Shown here: one piece after another, positions 52,584-62,453 of the stretch
Layout: every line of letters starts with the position of its first letter
How positions within the stretch are numbered: position 1 is the stretch's first letter
DNA from: an uncultured Clostridia bacterium
Lineage (GTDB): Bacteria > Bacillota > Clostridia > TANB77 > CAG-508
Length of the DNA: 64,000 bases
Assembly: GCA_934167095.1 (NCBI GenBank)
Contig: CAKPKE010000005.1
Span: 21,228 to 85,227 of the forward strand
Direction: 5' to 3'
Notes under the pieces: generated by a model
The model's input: the letters and a program-made list of their open reading frames with translations, nothing else
Databases searched by the model: none
What the model was told of the DNA's origin: nothing
Translations under genes and position numbers: made by a program

Positions 52584-55202
52584 TTATTTTATTTCATTGC
52601 CATAATAGCTGTCTATTAAAATTTGTTTTATTTCTGAAACAAGTGGTACTCTTGGATTTGCTGATGTACATTGATCTGAGAAAGCTCTATCTGCAAGTTC
52701 ATCAACTTTTGCCATCCACTCTTTTTCATCTACTCCTGCATCTTTAAATGATTTTGGAATTCCTAATTCTTCATTTAATTTTTGTACTTCATGAATTAAT
52801 GACCAAACGCCCTCTTCATCAGTATAAGCTGGGAAGTTCATTCTTCTTGAAATATCAGCATATTTTCTTTGTGCAATATAGTACTCATATTTAGGGAATG
52901 ATACTAATTTGCTAGGACACGCAACACCATTATATCTTATTACATAAGGAAGAAGTATTGCATTTATTCTTCCATGTGGAAGATGGAATTCGGCTCCTAT
53001 TTTATGTGCCATTGAGTGGCAAACACCTAAGAATGCGTTTGTAAATGCCATTCCAGCTATTGTACTTGCATTATGCATTTTTTCACGAGCAGTTTTATCA
53101 TTTGCTCCATCATAATATGCATTTCTGATATTTTTAAATACAAGTTCTGCTGCTTTTTCAGCAAGTCCGTCTGTATAATCAGATGCCATATTTGATACAT
53201 AAGCCTCTAGTGCATGAGTTAAAACATCCATTCCTGTATCTGCTGTAACAGATTTTGGAAGACTCATAACTAAGTCTGGGTCAACGATTGCAACATCTGG
53301 TGTAAGCTCATAATCAGCTAGTGGATATTTTATATTTCTTTCTTTATCAGTTATTACTGCAAAAGATGTTACTTCTGAACCTGTTCCTGAAGTAGTTGGT
53401 ATTGCTACCATTTTTGCTTTTTGTCCAAGTTTAGGGAATTTATAAGTACGCTTTCTTATATCCATAAACTTTAGTTTCATTCCTTCTATATCAGCTTCTG
53501 GTTGTTCATAGAATAGCCACATTCCTTTTGCTGCATCTATTGGACTTCCACCGCCTAACGCAATAATTACATCTGGCTTAAATTCATTAATTCTTGCTAA
53601 TCCTCTTTTTATTGTTGCAAAAGATGGATCTGGCTCAACTTCTGCAAATATTTCTGAATGTACATATTCATTTCTTTTTCTTAAATGATATAAAATTTTA
53701 TCTACATATCCAAGTTTAACCATTCCCTCATCTGTTACTATGAAAGCTCTTGATATGTCTGGCATTTTTTCTAAGTAGGCAATTGAACCTGCCTCAAAAT
53801 ATATCTTTTCAGGTACTTTAAACCACTGCATATTAACTCTCCTTTTCGCAACTCTTTTTATATTTATTAAGTTTACTGATGAAACATTTGCTGTTGTTGA
53901 ATTTCCTCCAAATGTTCCACATCCTAAAGTTAATGATGGCATATTTGTGTTGTAAATATCTCCTATTCCGCCATGTGTAGATGGAGTGTTTACCATTATT
54001 CTTCCTACTTTTACTGCTTCTGCAAATTTTTCTATTGTTTCTTTATTTTCTGAATGGATAACTGCAGAATGTCCCATTCCTCCAAATTCTATTAGTTTTT
54101 CTGCTAAGCTGATTCCTTCATCTTCATTTTCAACAATGTAATATGCAAGAACTGGGCTTAGTTTTTCTTTTGAAAATGGATATTCAATTCCAACTCCATT
54201 TTCTTTTAATACTAATACTTTTGTACTTTCAGGTACTTCTATTCCTGCACCTTTTGCAATTATATAAGGACTTTTTCCTACTATATCAGCATTTAAAGCT
54301 TCATTTTTTTCTCTTAAGAACATTTCCGAACGAAGTTTATTTGTTTCTTCTTCATTTAAGAAATAGCAACCTGCTTCTTTCATTAGTTTTTCAAATTCTT
54401 CATGAATTTCTTTATCTACAATTACTGATTGTTCAGATGCACAAATCATACCATTATCAAATGATTTTGAAAGTACTAAGTCATTTACAGAAGTTCTTAA
54501 TTTGGCTGTTTTATCAATATAACATGGTACATTTCCAGGTCCTACTCCTAAGGCTGGTTTTCCACATGAATAAGCAGCTTTAACCATGCTTGTACCACCT
54601 GTTGCTAAAATTAAATTTACACCAGGATGGTTCATAAGCATTGATGTTGCATGAATTGATGGTTCTTCAATCCATAAAATACAGTCTTCTGGAGCACCAG
54701 CTTGCACTGCTGCATCTCTTAAAATTTTAGCAGCCATCGAGCTTGATTTTTGAGCTCCTGGATGGAATCCAAATATTATTACATTTCTTGTTTTTGCTGC
54801 AATTAGTGATTTAAACATAGTGGTAGAAGTTGGATTTGTAACAGGAGTTACACCCGCAATTACACCTATTGGTTCTGCAATTTCTTCGTATCCTTCTTCT
54901 TCATTTTCATTTATAACTCCAACAGTTTTATCATATTTTATACTATGATAAATATATTCTGTTGCAAACATATTCTTTGTTATTTTATCTTCGTAGATAC
55001 CTCTACCAGTTTCTTCTACTGCCATTTTAGCAAGTTCCATGTGATGCTCTAATCCAGCCATAGACATTGCTTTTACAATCTTGTCAACTTGCTCTTGATT
55101 TAGTTTCATATATTCTTTTGAAGCCTTTTTAGCTCTTGCAACTAAATCGTCAATCATTACCTGAATGTGATTTTTTTGTTCTTCTGTAATTTCTAAAGAC
55201 AT
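52584..55202 (-). CDS. adhE: Bifunctional acetaldehyde-CoA/alcohol dehydrogenase AdhE
   Basis: Converts acetyl-CoA to ethanol in two NADH steps in fermentation. 872 aa from the ATG at 55202 (AGGAGG upstream). N-terminal aldehyde dehydrogenase with nucleophile Cys254 (NGMICASEQS) and GPGNVPCYID; C-terminal iron alcohol dehydrogenase with GGGSPIDAAKG, TTSGTGSEVTSFAVI and HSMAHKIGAEFHLPHG. Full length. Good promoter upstream; I found no convincing Rex operator. Confidence 0.97.
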   Translation of the reverse strand: MSLEITEEQKNHIQVMIDDLVARAKKASKEYMKLNQEQVDKIVKAMSMAGLEHHMELAKMAVEETGRGIYEDKITKNMFATEYIYHSIKYDKTVGVINENEEEGYEEIAEPIGVIAGVTPVTNPTSTTMFKSLIAAKTRNVIIFGFHPGAQKSSSMAAKILRDAAVQAGAPEDCILWIEEPSIHATSMLMNHPGVNLILATGGTSMVKAAYSCGKPALGVGPGNVPCYIDKTAKLRTSVNDLVLSKSFDNGMICASEQSVIVDKEIHEEFEKLMKEAGCYFLNEEETNKLRSEMFLREKNEALNADIVGKSPYIIAKGAGIEVPESTKVLVLKENGVGIEYPFSKEKLSPVLAYYIVENEDEGISLAEKLIEFGGMGHSAVIHSENKETIEKFAEAVKVGRIMVNTPSTHGGIGDIYNTNMPSLTLGCGTFGGNSTTANVSSVNLINIKRVAKRRVNMQWFKVPEKIYFEAGSIAYLEKMPDISRAFIVTDEGMVKLGYVDKILYHLRKRNEYVHSEIFAEVEPDPSFATIKRGLARINEFKPDVIIALGGGSPIDAAKGMWLFYEQPEADIEGMKLKFMDIRKRTYKFPKLGQKAKMVAIPTTSGTGSEVTSFAVITDKERNIKYPLADYELTPDVAIVDPDLVMSLPKSVTADTGMDVLTHALEAYVSNMASDYTDGLAEKAAELVFKNIRNAYYDGANDKTAREKMHNASTIAGMAFTNAFLGVCHSMAHKIGAEFHLPHGRINAILLPYVIRYNGVACPSKLVSFPKYEYYIAQRKYADISRRMNFPAYTDEEGVWSLIHEVQKLNEELGIPKSFKDAGVDEKEWMAKVDELADRAFSDQCTSANPRVPLVSEIKQILIDSYYGNEIK

Positions 55203-55262
55203 AAAATTTCCTCCTATCGTCTTTTTTATTCTTCTGCATAAATTATTTTCTATTTGCCACAA

Positions 55263-55291
55263 ATTATACTATACCAGTTTGGTTTTTGCAA
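55263..55291 (-). promoter_or_regulatory. Promoter of adhE
   Basis: Minus strand -35 TTGCAA (55286-55291), 17-bp spacer, -10 TATAAT (55263-55268). Confidence 0.85.
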
Positions 55292-55379
55292 TAGAAAATT
55301 TTCGCTTTTTTCTAGATTTTCAGTTGTTTTTGTTGTATAATAAATATCAAAAATTTATAATAAAGAAAGGAATAACATA

Positions 55380-56384
55380 ATGGCAATAACTAACAATGAA
55401 TTAGCAAATGAAATATGTCAAATTTCCAATAATTTTGAATATAATACTTCTAATTTGAAGAAAAAATACTTTGCAAAAAATATTTTGGCATTTAAATCTC
55501 TTTCCAATTTAGTACCAAATTCATGTGGAGTATTTGGTTCTGGTTTTCCTTATTATGCATTGTCTCATAATTTTTCAGGTGATATTCCTATAATTCAAGA
55601 ACAAATACGATACAACCAAGATCTTGTTAATGACGCACAAAAGGCTAAAAATGCACCTTGGATTTGTGCAGGATGTTTAATACAAAATTATGATATGATG
55701 CCTGACCTAAAACAAATTTGCAAACCTTGTCCCAATGTAATTAATGAAATGAAACCTAGAAAAATTTTAAATAGATTACCTGATTTAGATATATGGTTTG
55801 TTTGCAAGGATAATTGTAGAAATGAAACAGCACAAGCAATTTCTCAATTGCTTTCAACATTTGGCATGACATCTTCAGATATAAATCCTATTGAAACTAT
55901 AAAAGACCTAAAAGAAATTAGTACAGATCTTTCTAAAGGAATTATGCCTAAACATTTCCTTCCAATTGATGTACATATTATTGAGGAGAGTCAGCTAAAA
56001 AATTTGATTAACGCTGTTTATCCAACTTTAGAGGCTTCAATTAACACATCAACAATTCCATACTTGCCTGTTCTTCCCTTATCCTTGCGAAAAACTTGGC
56101 AATTTGATGACACTGCATATAATTTTTTATTTGATTTTTTATTTTCATTTACGCCTATTAACCTGGATAATGAACTTATAAAAGTCACAGATTTAGCCAG
56201 ACATAAAATTAGTTCAAATTTTTCTTCTCAACAATTGAAGGAACTAGTATTTAATATGGCTACGGATTCTACAAAAAGAAGAATTCAAACACAAAGTGCA
56301 ATTTTCAAAAATTTAACTGATAAATTTGACTTTTGGCGCAGTTGTCATGAGTTGACGACAACTGATATTGATTTAGAAAAATAA
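55380..56384 (+). CDS. Unknown protein with nucleotidyltransferase-like and zinc motifs
   Basis: 334 aa, not recognised. GVFGSGFPYYALS (Gly-Ser at 53-54) followed by LPDLDIWFV (Asp135, Asp137) recalls the G-S ... D-x-D of pol-beta nucleotidyltransferases, with a CAGC...CKPC zinc ribbon (Cys96, 99, 114, 117) inserted between. Spacing between the motifs is longer than usual, so this is a hint only. GAAAGGAA before the ATG. Followed by the PHP gene after 12 bp. Confidence 0.6.
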   Translation: MAITNNELANEICQISNNFEYNTSNLKKKYFAKNILAFKSLSNLVPNSCGVFGSGFPYYALSHNFSGDIPIIQEQIRYNQDLVNDAQKAKNAPWICAGCLIQNYDMMPDLKQICKPCPNVINEMKPRKILNRLPDLDIWFVCKDNCRNETAQAISQLLSTFGMTSSDINPIETIKDLKEISTDLSKGIMPKHFLPIDVHIIEESQLKNLINAVYPTLEASINTSTIPYLPVLPLSLRKTWQFDDTAYNFLFDFLFSFTPINLDNELIKVTDLARHKISSNFSSQQLKELVFNMATDSTKRRIQTQSAIFKNLTDKFDFWRSCHELTTTDIDLEK

Positions 56385-56396
56385 AAGGAGGAATTT

Positions 56397-57287
56397 ATGA
56401 CAAATATCGATCTTCATATTCATACTACAAAATCTGATGGAAGTTTAACTCCATTTCAAATAATTGATGAAGCAAAAAAAAATAATGTAAAATTTATTTC
56501 TATTGCTGACCATGATACAATTGATGCTTACTCTGATAATCTTTTTAGTTATGCTGAAAAAAATGGAATTAGTATTATTCCTGCCGTCGAGATTTCCACA
56601 AAAATTTCAAAATGCGGAATTCACATTTTAGGATATAATATTGATTTAAAAAACGATAATTTTAAAAAGAAACTAGAAATTGTTAGAAACTCTAGACATA
56701 TATATCTTCATGATGTTGCAAAAAAACTAAATTCTATAGGATACTTATTAGATTTGGAAGAACTTGACAAAATAGATTCTGTAACAAAAGCTCATATAGC
56801 TCGCAATGTTATTGAAAAACCAGAAAATTCAAAACTACTCATAAAATCATTTTCGCATATTCCAAATCAAGGTGAATTTATTGAAACTATTATGAATGAA
56901 GGTTGTATTGCATACGTAAAAAAAATAACTTTAAGTCCTGCAGAAGCTGCAAAAATAATTAGAGATGCTGGAGGAAAAGTTGTTGTTGCTCATCCAGTAG
57001 CATATTTTTACGAAGATGACATTGACGAAAAAGATATTGAAAAAATTGTGGAGGATACAAATGCCGACGGAATCGAAGCAAATTATTTATATGTAGATAG
57101 AAATAATATTTTAATAGATGACATAGAAAAATGGAATAATTTTGCAAAAAAACATAATTTATTTGTAACTATTGGTTCTGATTTCCATAAAAAAGATGGC
57201 ATAAGACCAGAAATTGGTTTTCACAATTACAATTTTTCTTTAGCTTCTGAAAAAGTAATTGAAATTATAAATAATTTACAAAAATAG
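56397..57287 (+). CDS. PHP-domain phosphoesterase
   Basis: 296 aa, family of YciV/TrpH (3',5'-nucleotide or RNA 5' exonuclease activity in relatives). DLHIHTTKSDGSLTP (His7, His9), SIADHDTIDAY (Asp38, His39, Asp40), AVEIST, VVAHPVAYF and GSDFHKKDG complete the metal ligands. AGGAGG upstream; paired with the preceding unknown gene. Confidence 0.88.
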   Translation: MTNIDLHIHTTKSDGSLTPFQIIDEAKKNNVKFISIADHDTIDAYSDNLFSYAEKNGISIIPAVEISTKISKCGIHILGYNIDLKNDNFKKKLEIVRNSRHIYLHDVAKKLNSIGYLLDLEELDKIDSVTKAHIARNVIEKPENSKLLIKSFSHIPNQGEFIETIMNEGCIAYVKKITLSPAEAAKIIRDAGGKVVVAHPVAYFYEDDIDEKDIEKIVEDTNADGIEANYLYVDRNNILIDDIEKWNNFAKKHNLFVTIGSDFHKKDGIRPEIGFHNYNFSLASEKVIEIINNLQK

Positions 57288-57301
57288 CCCCATCTATTTT
57301 C

Positions 57302-57330
57302 TTGACTTTAGAGTACCTAGAGTATATAAT
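57302..57330 (+). promoter_or_regulatory. Promoter of leuS
   Basis: TTGACT (57302-57307), 17-bp spacer, TATAAT (57325-57330), 40 bp before the start codon. No T-box leader fits in the short space. Confidence 0.82.
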
Positions 57331-57370
57331 TTATGAGGAAAAATTGAATTTAATGAAAGGACTAAATATT

Positions 57371-59767
57371 ATGGCATACGATTTCAAAAAAATAGAAAAA
57401 AAATGGCAAACAAAATGGGAAACTGAAGGAACATTTAATGCAGATAATAATTCTAATAAACAAAAATGGTACGGCTTAATCGAATTTCCTTACCCTTCTG
57501 GTCAAGGACTTCACGTAGGCCACCCAAGAAGTTATACTGCAATGGATATAATTTCAAGAAAAAGAAGATTACAAGGCTACAATGTATTATTTCCAATAGG
57601 TTTTGATGCATTTGGTCTACCTGCTGAAAACTTCGCAATAAAAAATCATGTTCACCCTAAAATTGTTACAGCTAAAAATATAGAAAACTTTACAAGACAA
57701 TTAAAATCAATTGGCTTTTCTTTTGACTGGTCAAGAGTTATAAATACAACTGACCCAGAATATTACAAATGGACACAATGGATATTCATTCAATTATACA
57801 AACATGGCCTAGCTTACAAAGCTACTATGCCTATAAACTTCTGTACTGGTTGTAAAGTAGGTCTTTCAAACGAAGAAGTTGTAAACGGTGTTTGTGAAAG
57901 ATGCGGAAGCCCTGTTGTTCAAAAAGAAAAAAGTCAATGGATGCTTAAAATTACAGAATATGCGCAACGCTTGATTGATGATTTAGACCAAGTTGATTAC
58001 TTAGAAAAAATCAAACTTCAACAAAAAAATTGGATTGGTAGAAGCGAAGGCGCTGAAGTAATATTCAAAATCACAGATTCTGATGAAACATTAAAAGTTT
58101 ACACAACAAGACCTGATACAATGTTTGGTGCTAGCTACATGGTAGTTGCTCCGGAGCATCCAATTTTAGAAAAACTTGCATCAAAAATTACAAACCTAGA
58201 TGAGATTAAAGAATATCAAAAGCAAGCAAGCCTAAAATCTGCTTTTGAGCGTTCTGAATTAAACAAAGAAAAAACTGGTGTTGAAATAAAAGGATTTAAA
58301 GCAATAAATCCTGCAAACGGCAAAGAAATTCCAATTTGGGTTTCAGACTATGTTTTAATTACTTATGGTACTGGTGCAATAATGGCAGTTCCTGCTCATG
58401 ACACAAGAGATTATGAATTTGCCACAAAATTTGGATTGAATATTCTTCCTGTAATTGAAGGCGGAGATACTTCAAAAGAAGCCTACACAGGTGATGGAAA
58501 ACATATAAATTCAGAATTTTTAAACGGACTAAACAAACAAGAAGCAATTTCAAAAATGCTTACTTGGCTTGAAGAAAATAAAATTGGTGAAAGAAAAGTT
58601 AATTACAAACTTCGTGACTGGGTATTTTCTAGACAAAGATATTGGGGTGAACCAATTCCAATGGTACACTGCGATAAATGTGGTTGGGTTCCAGTTCCAG
58701 AAGATGAGCTTCCACTTGTTTTACCAGATGTTAAAGATTATGAACCTGGTGAAAATGGCGAATCTCCACTTGCAAAACATGAAGAATGGATTAATACAAC
58801 CTGCCCTTGCTGTGGTGGAAAAGCAAGACGTGAAACAGATACAATGCCTCAATGGGCTGGTTCATCTTGGTACTTCTTAAGATACATGGATCCACATAAT
58901 GATAAAGCTTTAGCATCAAAAGAAGCTTTAAATTACTGGAACCAAGTTGACTGGTACAATGGTGGTATGGAGCACACAACACTTCACCTTCTATACTCAA
59001 GATTCTGGCATAAATTCTTATATGATATTGGAGTTGTTCCAACTAGCGAACCTTATGCAAAGAGAACTTCTCATGGAATGATTTTAGGTTCTAACGGTGA
59101 AAAAATGAGTAAGTCAAAAGGAAATGTTGTAAATCCTGATGATGTAATTGCTGAATTTGGTGCAGATACTCTTCGTGTATACGAAATGTTCATGGGTCCA
59201 TTTGACCAAACAGCACCTTGGTCTGTTGACAGTATTCGTGGTTGTGCAAAATTCTTAGACAGAGTTTGGAACATGCAAGATATGCTAGTAGATGGTACAT
59301 CTTACTCTCCAAAATTTGAAAAAATGATGCATCAATCAATAAAGAAAGTATCTTCAGATATAGAAGAAATGAAATTCAATACTTGTATTTCAACATTTAT
59401 GACAATGATTAATGAATTTTATAAGGCAAAGCAAATAAATAAAGCTGAATTCAAAACTTTCTTAGAGCTTTTAAATCCATTTGCCCCACACATTACAGAA
59501 GAGCTTTATGAAAAATTAGACCTTGGACACACTATTGCAGATTCTACTTGGCCAACATTTGATGAAGAAAAGACTAAAAATAATACAATTAACTTGCCTA
59601 TACAAATGAATGGTAAATTAAGAGCAAGCATTGATATTTCAGTAGATGAAGATGAAGAAACAATAAAAAAACTTGTTCATGAAGCTGTAAAAGACAGACT
59701 TGAAGGAGTTACAATTGTTAAAGAAATATATGTAAAAAATAAAATTTACAATATAGTTGTAAAATAA
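57371..59767 (+). CDS. leuS: Leucyl-tRNA synthetase
   Basis: Class I synthetase charging tRNA(Leu). 798 aa from the ATG at 57371 (AAAGGAC upstream). HIGH-type YPSGQGLHVGHPRSY, the CP1 editing domain with TTRPDTMFGASYMVVAPEHP, a zinc-like CCGG segment and KMSKS in GEKMSKSKGN, then the C-terminal anticodon and tail domains. Full length. Confidence 0.97.
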   Translation: MAYDFKKIEKKWQTKWETEGTFNADNNSNKQKWYGLIEFPYPSGQGLHVGHPRSYTAMDIISRKRRLQGYNVLFPIGFDAFGLPAENFAIKNHVHPKIVTAKNIENFTRQLKSIGFSFDWSRVINTTDPEYYKWTQWIFIQLYKHGLAYKATMPINFCTGCKVGLSNEEVVNGVCERCGSPVVQKEKSQWMLKITEYAQRLIDDLDQVDYLEKIKLQQKNWIGRSEGAEVIFKITDSDETLKVYTTRPDTMFGASYMVVAPEHPILEKLASKITNLDEIKEYQKQASLKSAFERSELNKEKTGVEIKGFKAINPANGKEIPIWVSDYVLITYGTGAIMAVPAHDTRDYEFATKFGLNILPVIEGGDTSKEAYTGDGKHINSEFLNGLNKQEAISKMLTWLEENKIGERKVNYKLRDWVFSRQRYWGEPIPMVHCDKCGWVPVPEDELPLVLPDVKDYEPGENGESPLAKHEEWINTTCPCCGGKARRETDTMPQWAGSSWYFLRYMDPHNDKALASKEALNYWNQVDWYNGGMEHTTLHLLYSRFWHKFLYDIGVVPTSEPYAKRTSHGMILGSNGEKMSKSKGNVVNPDDVIAEFGADTLRVYEMFMGPFDQTAPWSVDSIRGCAKFLDRVWNMQDMLVDGTSYSPKFEKMMHQSIKKVSSDIEEMKFNTCISTFMTMINEFYKAKQINKAEFKTFLELLNPFAPHITEELYEKLDLGHTIADSTWPTFDEEKTKNNTINLPIQMNGKLRASIDISVDEDEETIKKLVHEAVKDRLEGVTIVKEIYVKNKIYNIVVK

Positions 59768-59772
59768 TTTTA

Positions 59773-59808
59773 AAAGCGTTTGCAATTCAGGCAAGCGCTT
59801 TAATTTTG
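59773..59808 (+). terminator. Terminator of leuS
   Basis: AAAGCGTTTGC (59773-59783) / GCAAGCGCTTT (59791-59801), 11-bp stem with one G-U, then AATTTT. Confidence 0.8.
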
Positions 59809-59904
59809 TAATACAATTGTAATCTTTTTTTAAAGCTTCTGTTATATCTTTTTGTCGCATTATGTTGTATAATAATATTGAATAGTATATAAAGGAGAAT
59901 TATA

Positions 59905-60999
59905 GTGAATATAGACGCAGAACTAAAGAAAGATGGCATCACAGTAATTGAGCCGTTAGATGAAGCAAGTATAGACACAATAGCCAAAAATGTTAGTCAA
60001 ATGATTGTAGATGCATTTCCTAATTTTGGCTTTACTTTTGATTCTCTTTATTATGATTTTTCTAAGCTTTCCATGTATATTGCAGATATTCCAGAAGGAT
60101 TAGCAGAAGCAAGTTATTTTTATAAAAATTCATCTGTTTATTTTAGAGATGGCATGGGGTTATCCGACATGGAAAAATTTGCAGTTCATGAACTTATCCA
60201 TCATCTTCAAGAAGTAAAAAATGAAAAAGGAAAGCTTGTACGTTTGGGTTTATGTACATTTAAAGGTTCACGCCCTACAGGAATGGCTTTAAACGAAGCT
60301 GCTGTTCAAACAATAGCTTCAAATGTTTTAGGCTATACTTTTGAAAATGTAACATATTATAATATTTCACTTTCAACAATAAGCCCTAACTGCTACCCTA
60401 TTATTTGTAATTTAGTTGCTCAAATGGCTTATGTTACAGGCGAAGAAGTTTTATTTGAAAGCACATTAAATAGTAACGACCATTTTAAAAATAAGTTTTC
60501 TGCAATTTGTGGTGCTGATGTATATAAAAAAGTTGTATCTTCATTTGATAAAATTTTAAGATTAGAGGAATCAGTTTCAAAGCTTTCTTCTAAAATTCAA
60601 TATGAGGATTTATCAACAGATAAAACTGCATCATTGTATAAAAAGCAAGATGAATTAAAAGAAGAACTAAGAAATACATATTTTTCTTGTCAAGAACTTA
60701 TATTAACATCTTATTTTGATTCAATATTTAAGTCATTAATAAGCGTTGATGAAATAGATAATTTTAGAAAAAGATTATATTCATATCAAGAATTAGTCGG
60801 CATGACAGACAACAACTACTTCTTTAATAATTATTACATTAGCATGATGGAAAAATTAGATAAGAAATTTGATAACATAACTGAAGAAGAAGAAATTTCT
60901 AGTACTTACTTAGTTAAACGAAAAGAATCAAAATTGTTTAAATTATTTAGATATATAAAGCATGTTCTTTTGAAAAAAGAATTTGAAAATGATAATTAA
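59905..60999 (+). CDS. Unknown protein with HExxH metalloprotease motif
   Basis: 364 aa from a GTG at 59905 (AAAGGAG 7 nt before). His95-Glu96-x-x-His99 (FAVHELIHHLQE), with Glu131 (MALNEAAVQ) in a position that could be the third metal ligand of a gluzincin-like protease. The C-terminal ~150 residues are helical with possible coiled coil (EDLSTDKTASLYKKQDELKE). No signal peptide, so intracellular. TATAAT at 59868-59873 may be its -10. Family not recognised. Confidence 0.65.
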   Translation: MNIDAELKKDGITVIEPLDEASIDTIAKNVSQMIVDAFPNFGFTFDSLYYDFSKLSMYIADIPEGLAEASYFYKNSSVYFRDGMGLSDMEKFAVHELIHHLQEVKNEKGKLVRLGLCTFKGSRPTGMALNEAAVQTIASNVLGYTFENVTYYNISLSTISPNCYPIICNLVAQMAYVTGEEVLFESTLNSNDHFKNKFSAICGADVYKKVVSSFDKILRLEESVSKLSSKIQYEDLSTDKTASLYKKQDELKEELRNTYFSCQELILTSYFDSIFKSLISVDEIDNFRKRLYSYQELVGMTDNNYFFNNYYISMMEKLDKKFDNITEEEEISSTYLVKRKESKLFKLFRYIKHVLLKKEFENDN

Positions 61000-61051
61000 A
61001 AAAAGAAATTTGAGCATTTATTACTCAAATTTCTTTTTTATTATAAAATTA

Positions 61052-61483
61052 TTATTTTCCTTCTTCGTCTTTTAGTCCTTCTTTTATTCCTTTAGTAATT
61101 TCTTTTGCTATAGTTCCCATCGCAGGAGCCATTTCTTCAGCACTTTCTTTTGCAATTGGAGTCATTTCTTCAACCGTTTCTTTAACAACAGGAATTTGCT
61201 GTTGTGTCATATATGCATTTATTTCTCTTGCATGTCCCATGTATTCTACTAGCATTCCAAAGCTCAACATTACAGCGCCAACAAATATAAGAGGCAAAGT
61301 TCCTAATATAAATAATACAATATTTTCATCTACATTTCCAGAAGTAAAAACATATATAGCAAGACCTATTGCAGCTAAAATAGCTATTATTCCTAAAATT
61401 AATAAAATAATACCTGCCACCTTCACTTTTTTATTTGTTTTTTGATATTTTTCCTCATTTAAATACTTTTTTTCACTTTCCAT
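61052..61483 (-). CDS. Small two-helix membrane protein
   Basis: 143 aa from the ATG at 61483 (AAGGAG). Hydrophobic segments VAGIILLILGIIAILAAIGL (about 22-48) and VLFILGTLPLIFVGAVMLSF (about 56-78); then a charged amphipathic tail with repeated (V/S)xEEMxPxAKE units (about 100-130). Not recognised. Follows the DUF3137 gene by 13 bp, so probably works with LemA/DUF3137. Confidence 0.65.
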   Translation of the reverse strand: MESEKKYLNEEKYQKTNKKVKVAGIILLILGIIAILAAIGLAIYVFTSGNVDENIVLFILGTLPLIFVGAVMLSFGMLVEYMGHAREINAYMTQQQIPVVKETVEEMTPIAKESAEEMAPAMGTIAKEITKGIKEGLKDEEGK

Positions 61484-61496
61484 TTTTAACTCCTTT

Positions 61497-62450
61497 TTAA
61501 TATTCTTCTTCAGCAATTTCAATGATTTGTTTTGATAATGCATAAATAAATTCTAATATATCATAAAATTCTTGTGTACTTTCCATATCTATTGGTGATT
61601 CTTGGCTTATTTCTGGTTCAAATATTGGACCTATATGTAGTCTTATATAAATTGTATCTTCAAAAATTCTAACATCAAAATTCCTATTTAATTTTTTTCT
61701 AAAATCAACTAGCAATTCCATTATATCTGAAGTAAGCATTTGCATTCCCATTATTTTATCTTTTGAAAATACATCAAAATATGCTTCAAATTCTTGAGAA
61801 TCCATTTCTAGTCTTCCCATTCCTTTTATAAAAAAATTTGGTGATATTATTAAATTATTTTGTGTTGTTTTATTTAACTTTATTTTAGCAAACAAACCAT
61901 GAAATTTAGTAGTTCTTTCAGTAGTTTCATTTCCATTTGAATCTTTTTCTTTCTTTTCTTCTACTGTTTCTACTTCTGCTAATTCAATTTTATTTTTATT
62001 ATCAATTAAACCTTCTACATAATCTTCAGATGAATAAATATTATAACTTTCATGATATTTAGCTTCATCATAATCATATCTACTTATTCCTTTTTGTGGA
62101 ATATAGTCCGCTTCATCAAAAAAGTTTTTTACCATTTTATTTATTATGTTTTCTTTGTAATATTTTATATATTCAACTCGATTTTTTGAGAAAGCTGTTA
62201 ATCCCACTATTATTGATATTATATTTATAATAAACCAAACTGGTATCGCCAGCAAAAATAGTGCAAGCTGTATATTAAATATTCTCATTACAATAAATAG
62301 AACTATTATTATAGTTGTGTCAATTGCAAATATACTCCAAAATATTCTATTGCTTTTCTTTCGTTCTTCATTTGCATTTTTCCATAAATCATAAAATTCG
62401 CTTTTTTTGTCTATAAATTCATCATATAGTTCATTAAAACTTTTCTTCAT
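61497..62450 (-). CDS. DUF3137-family membrane protein
   Basis: 317 aa. Two N-terminal helices (about 33-55 and 58-80: FWSIFAIDTTIIIVLFIVMR, LALFLLAIPVWFIINIISII), then a soluble domain with the DUF3137-like GLFAKIKLNKTTQNNLIISP and FDVFSKDKIMGMQMLTSDIM. Gene pair with lemA is widespread in Firmicutes; role unknown. AAGGAT upstream, 3 bp after lemA. Confidence 0.8.
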   Translation of the reverse strand: MKKSFNELYDEFIDKKSEFYDLWKNANEERKKSNRIFWSIFAIDTTIIIVLFIVMRIFNIQLALFLLAIPVWFIINIISIIVGLTAFSKNRVEYIKYYKENIINKMVKNFFDEADYIPQKGISRYDYDEAKYHESYNIYSSEDYVEGLIDNKNKIELAEVETVEEKKEKDSNGNETTERTTKFHGLFAKIKLNKTTQNNLIISPNFFIKGMGRLEMDSQEFEAYFDVFSKDKIMGMQMLTSDIMELLVDFRKKLNRNFDVRIFEDTIYIRLHIGPIFEPEISQESPIDMESTQEFYDILEFIYALSKQIIEIAEEEY

Positions 62451-62453
62451 TTT

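Noticed and set aside
55203..55330. Rex-binding site upstream of adhE
   Set aside because: No TTGTTAA/TTAACAA palindrome close to the promoter; TTGTTGTATAATAAATATC near 55332 is not a match.
57288..57370. T-box leader for leuS
   Set aside because: Only about 80 bp separate the genes, and a clean promoter 40 bp before the start leaves no room for a T-box.
58359..59274. Several open frames antisense to leuS
   Set aside because: They mirror the codon pattern of a clear full-length synthetase and lack ribosome sites.
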